A DNA stretch of 64,000 bases. Source: Vespula vulgaris (lineage: Eukaryota; Arthropoda; Insecta; Hymenoptera; Vespidae). Of this stretch, positions 25,568-38,046 are shown piece after piece. The first letter of the stretch is position 1, and every line of letters begins with the position of its first letter. The stretch spans positions 3,282,001 to 3,346,000 of the forward strand of contig NC_066596.1 in assembly GCF_905475345.1 (NCBI RefSeq), read 5' to 3'. The translations under genes and the position numbers were made by a program. The notes beneath the pieces are model-generated. The model saw only the letters and a program-made list of their open reading frames with translations, was not told the origin of the DNA and searched no databases.

Positions 25568-26755
25568 TCCCACTACCTCTCTTTCTTTATCACGTTACTC
25601 AGTTATTTTATTGTTGAGAAACTTGAAACTTGAATTTTCTTGACTCTTCGGCCTTGTACCTTTCGAACCAACGAAGATGGAATACCGTTCTTCTAGATTG
25701 TTTTCCTCTCTTAAAAAATAAAAAAAAAAGCATACCATGACAATTCCCTGCTCAAGATTACTCTGGTAGCTTCTCGGAATGTTGTGGACCCGAAGTGTGA
25801 GTCATACCCTATGGAGTAGTGAATAGTCTGTTAAAGAAGATCGAACAAAGAGATTGATGAACTTACATTTCGTTTAATCGTGGATTGGTATTACGTTGAT
25901 ATTGAAAATATTCTTGATATTACACAGATGATGCAGAATCGTGAATCATATCCTAGAAAAGAAAAATTCCATTGTTCGGATATAGCACAGTTAAAATTAT
26001 TTGTGGAAACATTGAGTATCTTTTGTCCATTTAATATTCTTTGTCGAAAGGAAAGCTACGTTTTCCTTTCTATAGTAGAAAGTAGCGAGTAGATATTATT
26101 GATTCGTTTCTTATTTTACGAGAATTGTACTTTGGAGAACTTTACTATTTACTCGACAATTTCGACAAAGTGTATACGTCAGAACGATTGCATTTTTTAT
26201 GATTTAATGTCTTGAGAAATTTTCTTGTTTTGCTTTGTAACAAAAAAGAAATAAAATAAAATAAAAAAAGGAAGTAAAAAAAAAAAGAAAAGAAAAGATA
26301 CGATTAGTGCATAAACTTTAAACGTCATTTGAAGTTTACTCGAGAGCAATACTACACAAGAAACTTGCCACTTACCGTTTTGCAATTCGTTGCTCAACAA
26401 AGTACAATTACATCTACGATTCTAAATTCTTGGCAATATTAAATACACAGAAGATAGATCTATATCGAGAAATAAATCCAACGAATCAGTATCTTTTCGT
26501 TCGATAAAAGTAATCTTCCATCCGTGCGAAAGATCTACCTAGAAAACAAAGAGAAACAAAAATTTAAAAAGAACAAAAGTCTAACGAGACTAGAGAAAAA
26601 TGTACAAATTTTTAAAGGGCACCTGAATCGCAGAAGACGTTCCTGAAACATTCGCGCATGCACACAAAGCAGTTGATTATCCTAAAGACGAATTTTCTAT
26701 GATCGTTCGGCGAATTTTAGATCTTAATGTTTCCTGAGGCTGGTTTTAAAAGGAG

Positions 26756-26781
26756 AGAGAAAAAGAGAGAGAGAGAGAGAG

Positions 26782-26822
<41 letters not shown>
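26756..26822. repeat. (GA)n microsatellite
   Basis: Interrupted GA array next to further purine-rich DNA up to about 26945, just before the GC-rich patch at 26990-27120. GA runs close to CpG-rich patches recur upstream of dachsous in this window. Confidence 0.93.
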
Positions 26823-26826
<4 letters not shown>

Positions 26827-26989
26827 AGTAAAAAGATGAAGAAAGAGAAAGAGAACGACGATGTATAGAGATCATAGTCGAGAAGGAGGAAGAAAGAGGA
26901 TGAGGAGGGAAAAAAGATAGAAGGAGGAGGATAAGGGGTTAGGAGGAGGGCACCAGTAAAATATCTCTCTCTCGAGCGAAGGAGAAAGG

Positions 26990-27120
26990 AGAATCGGCCG
27001 GCACATGGGTCTGCGGGTCGATACTCTAGCACCGGAGAGAACGCTCAGTACACTTGCACTCGGCCGAGTACGTCTGCACCGGGGACGCCTGGCCGCTCGC
27101 CCTAGCTGTGCGTACAACAT
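26990..27120. promoter_or_regulatory. CpG-rich patch with initiator-like TCAGT
   Basis: Strongly GC/CpG-rich for this window, with GCTCAGTACAC near 27045 resembling an insect initiator on the + strand. No downstream plus-strand gene is recognised nearby, so it could be an alternative ABCG promoter region (minus), a non-coding RNA start or a regulatory element. Confidence 0.25.
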
Positions 27121-28286
27121 GAGTACTTGGTGGGGGAAGAATGCTCGTACTCGTGAATGAAGATCGAATTTTGGGTTCGGTTCGTTCCCTTTCCCTATCT
27201 CTTTTTATGACGCAAGTGTTCTTTCTCTATGATACTCCCTTTCCGATAAATCTTTCGGAGCTTTTCATTAAGAAACCTTAAAGAAAGGAAATGAAATAGT
27301 AAGGAAAATAATAAGATTTGAAATTTGAAAAATATGAAAAAAATATATTACAAAGGCTTCTTCCAAGATATTTTGGCTTAAACGTTCTCTTTTTTATGAC
27401 ACAGATGTTGTTTCATATAATATTCTGCTGAAGATAATTTTGTTTTTTTATTTTGTCATTAAGTGACTTGAAAAGATTAAACAATAAATTTCAGGTATAT
27501 ACCGTGTGTGTATATATATATGCAGGTCCTAAAAAAAATGGAAATATTAATAGTTCATCCTCATAAATATTTAATCGTACAAAATTGTTTCGACATAGCA
27601 ATTATTTCATAAAGTAAATTAATATTTATCCAGTGACAAACAAAGAATTATTCGGCTCTTGTTTAAGGTCCATTATTAACCGATCGATAAAATACATTTT
27701 TAGGCCGATCTTTGAATAAATAATAATTCGATCGTCGATACCTTGTTTATATACATCTCTCGAGGCCGTCAAAGTTACGAGGATGGTGTCTCTGAATTAT
27801 TTCGGTGTGGAAATGATCTATATAATGAAGTAATGACGTAAGTATCGCCGAACAAATGAATAAAAAGTTCATTTCTGATAAGATCACAAAGGTTCTTCTT
27901 TCTTTGATTGTCATTGCTATCTGAAAATATAATGAAACGTTAGAACATTAATCTTCAGAAACTTTCTTTCCAAAGTATCTGTCTAAAAATCCAAATCAAA
28001 ATCAATGAAATTATATATACACGTGTACATAACAATAGTTTTTGGATTTACATAAATGTTCTTATATGTATACATATATTTTAGGGGCCATCGTCCGAGA
28101 GAAGATAGAGAGAGGCTAATGGTCCCTGTTACTACGTGGAAGAAGAGAAGGAAGAAGAAGAAAATGTGCTTTCGTCTATAGCCCGAGCATCTTGAAGAAT
28201 TTTATCTCCAAGTGTAGAGAGGAAGAGTCCCCAGCACCTTTCAGTAGGGATACATATGTATGTCTGCTCGGTATGTATATACATAG

Positions 28287-28318
<32 letters not shown>

Positions 28319-28925
28319 CTACATATGTGTTACTCTATTTTACGTGAGCAAGGATATACATCGTATCAATGTAGATAGAAATAAAAGAACACAAATGTAT
28401 GTACCTGTTGTGTAAGTATACATCGACGTATACACATATGAGTTTTACTATGCACGCGACATAACACAGCCCTTTTTCTTTCACGCAGGGCAACCTTTGT
28501 CTGCCGTCAAAGCATATCGATTGCAAGCCGTATCCCATGGAAATCCTTTGCACCGTCGACATCAACAACGACGACGTCACCTGAAAGCACAAATTTTGAA
28601 TTAATTCAACGTACTGTCAGAACGTTTGTTCGTTTAATTCAAAAGGTACCTTTATTCTTTTCAACGTCAAATTATTTTGAATGTGTCAACAACGACTCGA
28701 GAATATTGCTATAGAAAAAATAAAATTGATATTATTATTATTATTACTATTATTATTATTATTAGTATGTGCAACTCATTGTTAACTCGTTATTAGCTCT
28801 AAATACATACATACACATGTATGTATTATTGTTAAATAATATCGATAAAATTAATTGTAAATAAATTTTGTTGGCATTGATAACTCTTTTTGTGTTTTTT
28901 CTATTGTTTTTAAAATAACGCGTTT

Positions 28926-29195
28926 TTACGAACCATCAAGAAAAATTAATCGGCGAATCTTCTTTTGTTCCTCAAGATATCGATTTCTCATTCTCTTCAG
29001 TATGATCTGCCTGATGCTCGTGACGTACATAGATCGCTGTTTTACTCTCTGGCGATGAATATTTATCAGTTCCACTTGACGACGGAAGTCCCGAGAAGCA
29101 CTCGATGTCATTACTCGAATCCATTGAAAGTCATCGCGTATGATCCTTCCGAGTCCGTGATTTAAATTTGTCGAATGAAAGAGCTAGCACGGCGT
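28926..29195 (-). CDS. Possible coding exon, unknown protein
   Basis: On the minus strand a frame of about 90 codons runs from just after a stop near 29197 to a stop at 28926. The ATG-initiated part (29111-28926) is 61 aa. The product is not repetitive: Arg-, Gln-, Ile- and Leu-rich with heptad-like helical spacing (…VELINIHRQRVKQRS…, …RNRYLEEQKKIRRL…). A GTTCGT donor-like site near the end matches the donor type used once in the ABCG gene. A second piece 350 nt downstream (28582-28499) has an acceptor (CTTTCAG) and a donor-like GTGAAA, but joining the two gives an early stop in the frame I tried. I do not recognise the protein. It may be an exon, a decayed gene or chance. Confidence 0.25.
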
Positions 29196-29680
29196 AACGA
29201 GTTTGCCGTGTCCTTTAAAATACGTCTTTTGTCTTTCTAGATGACCTTGATGAAATCTCAACAAACGTGTGACAAATGATCCTGAAAAAAAATTAAATCA
29301 TCGTCGAAATAAATTGTTAATAAATAAAAAAACAAAATTTCACTTGATATAACTTGTACAAAAAACACGATATAATTTTAATATAACTTTTATATCAACA
29401 AAAGCTCTTTGTTAATATAACTTTAACAAAGAACTTTTTTATTTAAACATCTTTGATCTTTGATCTTTTTCTATCAAGTTCTTTCTCTTCAAATTTTCTA
29501 AAATATGCTATTGGAGATAATTATAACATAAATATATAATCATTTAAATTAGATTAATTATAATGTATGAATAAAAATAATTTAATAGCACTTTACATAA
29601 TGTCATGTTTGTTTATGTTCAACCTTCTAATGTCAGTGTCTGTCATTTAATGGAAAGAAGAAAAAATTGAAGATAAACGT

Positions 29681-29866
29681 ATGGCGGATGCTGACTATTC
29701 TTTTTATGAAGAAGAAGAGAATATAGTTATATCAGAGATAAAAGTCCATGCATCTCGGATACTCCTTTTTTCATCTGATGCACGTTTCTATTCGGTTTCC
29801 TACTTGCACTCGGATATTTTGTTCTCGACCGTCGCAGTGCGGCCACACCAAACTTTCTGCGTTTAG
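29681..29866 (+). CDS. Small hypothetical ORF
   Basis: A 61-codon frame starting MADADYSFYEEEEN. The start context (AAACGTATGG) is acceptable and the composition mixed, but there is no recognised domain, no neighbour it pairs with, and the length is within what chance allows. Listed only because the first 25 residues do not look like translated repeat. Confidence 0.15.
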   Translation: MADADYSFYEEEENIVISEIKVHASRILLFSSDARFYSVSYLHSDILFSTVAVRPHQTFCV

Positions 29867-30320
29867 ATCGATTTTATGATTACATTATTATTCATCAAAT
29901 AAACATTGCATACAATAATAATTAGCACAATTAATAATTATGCGTCATTAATAAAAATACAATAAAAGTATATTATTATATATTAATTCATCTATACGCA
30001 TATTTTTATAATATATATGTACATGCACACACACACACATATATATATACATATATATTCTATAATATATATAATTTATAAAAAAAGAGAACAATCACTA
30101 TTGAAAAATTCCTATGATTAATACGAATGATCGTATTAAGTCAGCAGTTTATTCATACGTAACCAGCTGCCCCGTAATGTCTGTCTATTTTTGACTATAT
30201 GTTCGTCTTTCTAAACGGTGACGATAGAAATGTCTGCGCAAATATATTGGCCAAGTAAAAATAAATACAGCACACATGTATCATATTGTTTGGGTTTCTC
30301 GGCATAACGGTATTATTTTA

Positions 30321-30321
<1 letters not shown>

Positions 30322-30369
<48 letters not shown>
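30322..30369. repeat. (AT)n microsatellite
   Basis: About 23 AT units in an AT-rich stretch without genes. Confidence 0.93.
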
Positions 30370-30373
<4 letters not shown>

Positions 30374-31208
30374 TAATTTGCACATATTTTAATTTTTTAA
30401 TATACGTACAAATTAGTTGCAACTAATTACATGTATCGTAAATGAAGTAACTTATCGTATATAAAATATTAAATAACATACTTTTTACGGTAATTATTTT
30501 TATAAAGTCTGTACTCTTTCTACATAAAGTGAGAACAAAACGTGTCCTCTTTTCTCAGCTTACTCTTCATTCTGATATAACATATATAACATATTTGTGT
30601 GCATGTATGTATCTATATATAAGAATTTTTCAAATAATAAATTCGATTAAATTATCAAGCAACGCGTGAATGATAAACGCACTCGTTTTTGTATTTATGC
30701 TAATATTAATGATAAACTGAAACAAAGTTTAACGATTGGGACTTAGATTCAATCATCCAAATGATTCCAGAATGATTCAAAGCTAAAACAAAGACAAAAC
30801 CATGCGCGTATAGAATAACGTAGTACGTGTTCATGCTTGAGTACGTGATCGATGTCCGAATAATAAACAATCGATACCATCCGGTACGAGGGAAGGACAT
30901 TAACTTGGTTGAACGCTCGATATAATCTATCGATTTTTGCGAAAGTAATAGTGATAGCTCGTAGGGAAGTATATTTTTTACTTTAGTACAAACGGTGAAA
31001 ACCGTGATTTGAAATCACATGGATGCATTTGAACAAAGTCGACTAAGATTTTTCTATGCTCTAGTCTTTCATACGAGACTCCAGTCGATTTAGCACGCAT
31101 TTAGATTTCTCCCTTTGTTTTCTGCAAATCTTCCGAATATGGAAATATTTTTTTTGAGCTCGAAGGTCGTCGAGAAAATATACGCATATATGCACACATG
31201 TATGTATA

Positions 31209-31328
31209 TATAGGATGAACCGATAGTTCCTTATAAATCAGTTAATCCTTTTCGAAATTTTTTAAACTAAATTTTTTCTTCAGATTGTAAAACTAAAAAG
31301 CTTAAGAACTTTTGGCACACCCTGTATA
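31209..31328. mobile_element. Short TIR element (MITE-like)
   Basis: About 120 bp bounded by imperfect inverted ends: TATAGGATGAACC on the left and, reading inward from the right, TATACAGGGTGTGCC. The right end contains CACACCCTGTATA, a motif widely seen at the ends of small mariner-type elements in insect genomes. TA at both outer edges fits a TA target duplication. No coding capacity. The assignment rests on the ends only. Confidence 0.45.
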
Positions 31329-32635
31329 ACATGAACATCCATGAAAGCTTTCTTTTAACGTTAAAAAATTTAAGCAATCTCTTACGATACCTCGTCGCTT
31401 ACTAGCTTTACACTTTCATGGCTTCGCAACTTTAAATATATGTATAATGACAAAGCTCCTCTATATGTGATTAACGTCTATATGTGATTTGATTATATGT
31501 AGTTAACAAAAGCTTTGAACAATATATTCTGAATAAATCGTCGATTGTTGGGTTGTTGGCCTTGCAAGGGAGTTGACCTTGCAACTGGTTATTCCTTAGA
31601 TCGCTTTTTATGACACGTAAGACTTGCAATAGCTTATACTTTTATATTCTGACTGTTTTGTTATCATCATCGTTATTAATAACATTACCAGCAATTAATA
31701 TGATAAAACTTTCGAATCTTTCCATAAAAATATCGAATTATGATTGAATAAACACGCGCAAATTCACATTCGCAATTTTCCTATCTGTTACAAAATAAAT
31801 ATATATTACTGGTAAGAAAAAAAGGCTGGTAGATAAGCTAGTGCAAAGCAAGAGTAAACATTACGCTTGCGGAAACAACTCTTTGGTGCAGATGTACTCG
31901 AGGTACACACCCGCTGTCTGGTGAAAGTACAAACTCGTGCATCGTCATTAAAATCAAGGCGAATGTATGGAATCCTTTTGGTTTTGTATTCCCCTCTCTT
32001 CTTTATTTTTTTTTTTTTTTTGTAACGTAGCCTTAAAAAGTTATTCTCTACAATATTCATAATCATATATTTCTCATATCAAGTGACTCCTCGATGAATC
32101 GGACTTTACTCTCATTGATTACGCGTGTACTTTATCAAGTTATAGTGGCGTATCATACGAAAGATATTACATGAAAAATTCTTTTTTATTTTCATTTTTG
32201 TTTCTTCCTGTGAGCCGTGCCGGAAATTATTATAAAATGAGTAATTGTTTGCTAGGATCGTTTAACGAATAAATTAATGCATTCAGTTGGTGAAATTACC
32301 TCCAAGAATTTAACCAGTCAGCTCGATGAACTTCCTTCCGTATATCTTTGTGATCTTGTCAAGCGATAAATTTCTAGTAACAAGAAATAACGAGTTCGCT
32401 TGATAAGTCCTATCGATGACGAATCTCCATTAATCGATACTACAAAAAGATAATTAAAAACATAAGTACATGAGCTAGAGAAACTTCAATTGTAAATTTT
32501 TAATTTAATTAATAACGATCATTATAGAAATGCTTTGTTCGATTTAAATGGTCGACTTGAAAGTAGTTTATCGTTTTCAACGTAAGATGGCAATACCTAC
32601 GTGTTCTTTATTTAATAGGTTAGTGCACATTAGAT

Positions 32636-32666
<31 letters not shown>

Positions 32667-33439
32667 GTATGTACACACTATGTAAGAAGTAATTGGTTGC
32701 CAACACAATGGATGCCGATTAATTAACAAGAGATATATGATATATATATATATGTATATATGTATATGTATATATATATACATGGTATATATATATATGT
32801 ATACATATATGGGTAATGTTAGTATAAAATTTCATGGGTTTTCCATTCAATGACGACATATTTGGTTCAAAGGCTAAAAATGACTAACGCTCGATTACAA
32901 AGCATTCGTTTGAAAATTGAATGACAAATCACACATATATATATGTATCTATGATCACATAAGCATTTATACATGTACACGCACAAAGGTTTGATCAAAA
33001 CGGTAGGCAGAATCACAAAGAGCTCACCTTGATCGGTTTTGTAAAAAGATGCTATACAAAAATCTAACTAAAACTTGTATGATTTTAAATAATAAATATC
33101 TTCAGAAAACATATATGTGTAATCCAATTAAAAAAAAAAAAACATTCCTGTTTCAACAGGAGTAGTATATTTCTTTTATTATCCTATTATCCTATATTAT
33201 CAACTATTATAATATATAATATGTTAAGTTGATTGGTTCATAGGTATACAGAGTGGTAACCAGCGGTACCACTGGTATTTGCTAAGCGTTGAATTCTTCG
33301 TTTAAGAGGTTTTCCATCATCCTTTTGATCATATACATATATTCTAAGGACGTTCGATGTGAATTTATTACGTCGTCAAAATGAACGAACGATTAGCAAA
33401 CGTTGAAATTATCGAGATTGATCAACGTTGCATGGCTGA

Positions 33440-33575
33440 CTTGATCGTCGTCGCATGATCAGGACGTTAAATTTGTATTGCAAGGGACTTGGTATCGCAG
33501 CTCGTGGTAGGGATGTGTTGAAATTAGATCAACTTGTCAGTGTTTCATACGAACCATTGTGCGTGTACTTTTGAG
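33440..33575 (+). promoter_or_regulatory. Candidate TBC1D15 promoter and 5' UTR
   Basis: CpG-containing DNA just upstream of the TBC1D15 start codon. ACTTGTCAGTGTTTC at about 33532-33546 resembles the insect initiator TCAGTY, which would give a 5' UTR of some 37 nt. No TATA box is evident. Confidence 0.35.
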
Positions 33576-36500
33576 ATGTTCGAACCGACGGAGCAGGGAA
33601 CGGTGAGAAAATAATATTCATGAATTTTCAACCGTCATCTTTTCAACACGCTCTCGTATCAACGCCGTAAACTGCATGAAATTCAGGCACGTCTAATTCG
33701 AGAATGACGTACATCGAACATACCCGCCCACATGTTTCCCCTATCAAATGTCAACAACAATGTATTATAGACAAAAAACGTATACAAACGATTATGAGAC
33801 TTGATACTTTTGCTAACGCTTCATTTAAATTCACTTATTTTTATACGTTTCGAATATTCGATCAAAATTTTTTATGCTATGCTTTATTTTTTAACGCTGT
33901 AAACATCGCGTAGAGGTTAGCTCGCTTTTTCTATGTAGTCAGTGTACACGAATAGTTACAATTTTAATCAGCAGCATAAGCACAGGCTGATTAGAAATGA
34001 AGCATATGAAAATGAATATACTGTCATAGCTTTTTTTGAATAGAATATCTAATGCAATGTTCTTTACGGATCTTTATATGCTCATAAGTAAGTCATTAGT
34101 ATATTTCATTGATACGACTCATATATCTTGAAAGTAATGTAGAAACAGCTTGTACAAGAGCCACTCACATTTTTCTTCATTATGGAAGTGCTGCTTTTTT
34201 TCTAGGATCTCTGCATCTATGCAGGGGTTGTACTTCGTAGATCAAATAGCAAAGAAGACGAAGTTCACAGCTCTGGCACTCTGAACATTGTGGAATATGT
34301 AAGAAAAGAAAAATCTATTATTATCAATTTATGTGCATATGTAAAAAATGAATATAATATTAATTTGTTTTTATATGCAAGAGTTACAAGTTATCTTTTG
34401 TGTATTAGAGTTTTGGCAAGTGCATAGAATGGAAACCTGTAGAAGATTCCGTTGTGTTAGAGAATCAGGATCAAGATCCAGAATGGTCTTTAGTAGATAC
34501 TCATATAAGCAGAACTCGCACATCTTCCGATGGCCCAGACTCTCTTGGACGTTCTAGGATCGTTAGAATATTATTTTCTGACTTGAAATCATTTCGTGTA
34601 AATCACGGTGGACAGCAGCTTATATTTATACAAAGGGATGGTACCACCTATGTTGCCTTCTTCCAATTGTCAAAAGCTGAAACCTTCACTAACTCTCTAA
34701 AGAATTTTATTAACTTTAGAAGATCTCCGAAAGACAAAAACTTGTATCATGTATTGGATGAAGTTGAAACTGTTTTAAACAAATCATTCACAGAATTGAA
34801 TATATTTCAAGAAAATACTTCAGATTACGTATGGAAATTTATGAAAAACTTACATAACCATCCATATGAAACTACGTTAGAAGCATTTAGCAAACTAGCG
34901 GATATCTGGCGTAAGTAAATATACCAAAATTTATACTATCGTAAATATTACAGTAAAATACGACATATAAATCTGGTTATATATTTCAGTATATAAGGAA
35001 CCAGCAAGAAGACCAGTTGAAGAAGCAGTAGCAGATTTGCTTAACTGTTCCTTAACGATTGATGTCCATCATCCGCCAGTATCTGTTGGATCAGGAGATG
35101 AGTATGAAGTGATAGGAGAAACAGATATAGGTTTGTCACTACCATCGAGACCTCCTTGTCCAAGAGGTATGTTTTTTGTGATAAATTCGATATAAAAATG
35201 ATTTACAAAGAAACGTATTGATAATACTAAAAATATTAGGCTCACCTTTAACGCAAGAACAATGGGACAAAAGCAAGGATTCAGAAGGAAGAATTGTCGA
35301 TTCGGATGCTGTTAAAGAAATCATTTTTCGGGGAGTCTGTATATTTATCTATCCACTTCAAACGTTCTTCTATATGCTGATGTTAACTGCAATAATGTTT
35401 TCTAATCTCTCAGGGCATATCTCCGTCCTTACGTTATGAAGTCTGGAAATTTTTATTAAATTATTATCCATGGAATTCGACTCACATTGAAAGACTGGAA
35501 ATAAGAAAAAAGAAGGCTGATGAATACTTCAATATGAAACTTCAATGGCGATCCATGACACCAGCACAAGAAAATCGTTTTGCAGATTTTCGAGACAGGA
35601 AAAGCTTGATAGGTAATCTAAAATGAAATATTAATCTTAAAAGAATATATTGTCAACAATATATTAATTTGATTGAATTGATTTATAGAGAAAGATGTGA
35701 ACAGAACAGATAGGACACATCCCTACTATTCAGGCGACAATAATCATTTAGAATTATTATATGACATACTTATGACATATGTAATGTACAACTTTGATTT
35801 AGGGTATGTTCAAGGTATGAGCGATTTGTTGAGTCCTATTTTATGTTTAATGGATAGTGAAGCAGATGCATTTTGGTGTTTTGTTGGTTTTATGGATAAA
35901 GTGGTAAATTATTAATTATCTATTATTACCGATTACTGAAAATTTCATTCTTATGGATCTTTCTTTTTTTTAAATACAGAGTACAAATTTTGAAATGGAT
36001 CAGACTGGAATGAAAGCGCAGCTATGTCATTTATATACTTTATTAAACACTACCGATCGACAATTAGCACACTACTTAAATCAACACGATTCTGGAAATA
36101 TGTTTTTCTGTTTTCGTTGGTTATTAGTATTGTTTAAAAGAGAATTTAATTCAACCGATATTATGAAACTGTGGGAGATTTTATGGACTGGCTTACCATG
36201 TCCTAATTTTCATTTACTCATATGTGTAGCTATATTAGATACAGAAAAAAATGTTTTGATGGAAAATAATTTTGGCTTTACGGAAATACTTAAAGTAAGT
36301 ACTTTTTTTTTATTAACAATTTAAATAATGAGCTAATAACAATCGTATGTCTTTTTTATAGCATATAAATGACCTTTCTCTACACATTGAACTACCATGG
36401 ACACTTTCTAAAGCAGAAGGTATTTACCACCAATTAATGGCAGTAGAAGATAAACTGTCTGACAATGTGCGTGTTATTATTGGGCTGGAACCTCGTAAAC

Positions 36501-36655
36501 GAATAGATGGAAGTGATATAGAAGATGATGAACCTTCTAGTTCTTGTGCTAGAACAAAACTGTGCTCGAGACGAAATAGTTCAGAAAGTGGAAATATCAA
36601 GTTTGGTAGTAACGAAGTGTCTTTCGAAAGAGGTCTGAATTTGTCATATCTATGA
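33576..36655 (+). CDS. TBC1D15: TBC1 domain family member 15, Rab GTPase-activating protein
   Basis: Nine exons: 33576-33602, 34206-34298, 34409-34910, 34990-35166, 35240-35334, 35414-35612, 35689-35903, 35980-36294 and 36362-36655. The frame is continuous, giving 638 aa, near the usual length of TBC1D15/17. The first ~225 residues match the N-terminal Rab-binding region of that family (SFGKCIEWKP, VRILFSDLKSFRV). The TBC domain starts at about 295 (FRGGISPSLR). Both catalytic fingers are present: I-x-x-D-x-x-R at 364-370 (IEKDVNR, Arg370) and YVQGM with Gln406. Family members stimulate GTP hydrolysis by Rab7 and related Rabs on late endosomes and mitochondria. The C-terminal tail after about 560 is acidic/Ser-rich. 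Exon 1 is only nine codons (MFEPTEQGT) and is the least certain; the exon 5 donor is GTCTGT, a weak site, but skipping to the next GT breaks the FRGG motif. Gemin8 follows in the same direction. Confidence 0.95.
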
Positions 36656-38046
36656 GATCAGGATTGGTCTTTTGTCACAATTTTGTGATTGTAAAGATCT
36701 ATAAAAAAAGAAAAAAAAAAAGAAAAAAAAACAAGACTCTAGGCTACTAGTATCGTGCACAGAAGAATTCTTATATTATTATTTCTCTCTCTCTTTCTCT
36801 TTTTCTCTCTTCCTATATTTTGTTTTACCTTTTTGTTTCTTTTTTTTTTTTTTTCTAAACATGTCACGATCTCGTGTTCAGCTTTCAACGAAATTAGATT
36901 GCACACAAAAGCGAAGCTTTGATGTAAAATAAAAAAATAATGCGAGTGTTTTTCTCTGGTCGTTTATCATCGGTATTGTGGAAAAAAAAAGAAAAAAAGG
37001 AGAAAAAGAAATATTTCTTCTCAAATTTTCAATTTTGACATAAGTGTAAATGTAAAGGTTTATATGATATTTGCAAGAAACAGCAAAACTAAATATTAGT
37101 AGCGTTGAATTTTGAGATATTTATAACACATTTGCTGTATTTATAAGAAATTTATTAATACTTGAGACTATTATCTTAATGGGAGATATAAAAAGTTGTT
37201 CGAGTTGGTACTGATTGGCTCGTTTCTACCAAACTTTGCATGAATTTTGAATACCGAAAGGGAGCAATGATATTAAACTCTTATCTTGTAACAGCGCAAT
37301 GTGTGGAACCTTCTTTTTTGGGTTAAAATGACATGTTTTCTTAGATTTGTATAAAGTGTCACAAAAGCGCTGTATATTTCTAATAAAATCACCTATTTAA
37401 TCTTACATATTGTTTTCATTTGATCTATTCCTCTTTCTTTCTTTTTTTTACGTCTAATTTTATTTTTTCATTAATATTACATTTATCTTAAAACCATTGA
37501 AACTTATGTCCAAATTCAATAAATTTATCTTCATAATTAACAAAGTATGAATAGAATTGTAATCTTGATATAATAATATAAAAACAAAGCAAAAAGAATA
37601 ATGTGAATTTTTAAAATAATCATTTGAAGCGAATAAAAATATTTTATACGATTACAATTTAGTAAATAATTATAAATCCAAAAAATAATACGTACGTAGG
37701 AAGATATTTGAAAATGTTGACAATAGATCGTCAAAATAGAGAAAAACGAAATGAAATACTTTAACGAATGTCGTTAACGGTTTGTAACCATATTTACATA
37801 CAAAGTCAAGAAAATAATTCTTAGAAAAGATAATATATTAAACGATAGTAAAAAATTTAAATATTATCTAAATCTTTTGTATAATATAAATGTAAAACAT
37901 TTTATCTAAATGATTCTTGTATTTGATGCATGGGGGCGTTTCAATGGTAGTTTTTTACAAAAACGTAAATCCTATATAAACAATGAGATTTTTTATATTG
38001 GGATAATATATAATTGACATTTGAAGTCTTTGATTTGTTACGAGGT
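36656..38046 (+). other. TBC1D15 3' UTR and spacer before Gemin8
   Basis: Runs from the TBC1D15 stop to the Gemin8 start. It is AT-rich with A-, CT- and T-rich tracts at 36700-36860, and an AATAAA at 37382-37387 that is a good polyadenylation signal, giving a 3' UTR of about 740 nt. The rest holds the Gemin8 promoter; nothing specific was recognised. Confidence 0.6.
37382..37387 (+). other. Polyadenylation signal candidate for TBC1D15
   Basis: AATAAA followed within 40 nt by a T-rich stretch, about 730 nt past the stop. An AAATAAAA near 36926 is an alternative. Confidence 0.4.

Larger units (their letters stand above)
20242..33575. other. Long non-coding stretch upstream of ABCG and TBC1D15
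   Basis: About 13 kb with no recognised protein gene. It contains GATC/GATT tandem repeats near 21606-21641, (CT)n at 21465-21499, (AT)n with (GA)n at 22938-23010, a (CG)n tract near 23423-23435, two GC-richer patches (25380-25515 and 26990-27120) that could be ABCG promoters or 5' exons, a possible coding exon near 29 kb, a TIR element near 31.2 kb, and TATATA-rich DNA at 32630-32810. The rest is AT-rich without structure I could name. Confidence 0.5.

Noticed and set aside
33230..33290. Inverted repeat GTGGTA...TACCAC
   Set aside because: Six-base arms with an 8-nt loop and no related copies; expected by chance at this scale.
38014..38046. Upstream extension of Gemin8 (TFEVFDLLRG)
   Set aside because: The frame is open but starts at TTG. 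The first ATG is at 38047 and the family offers no support for the extra residues.
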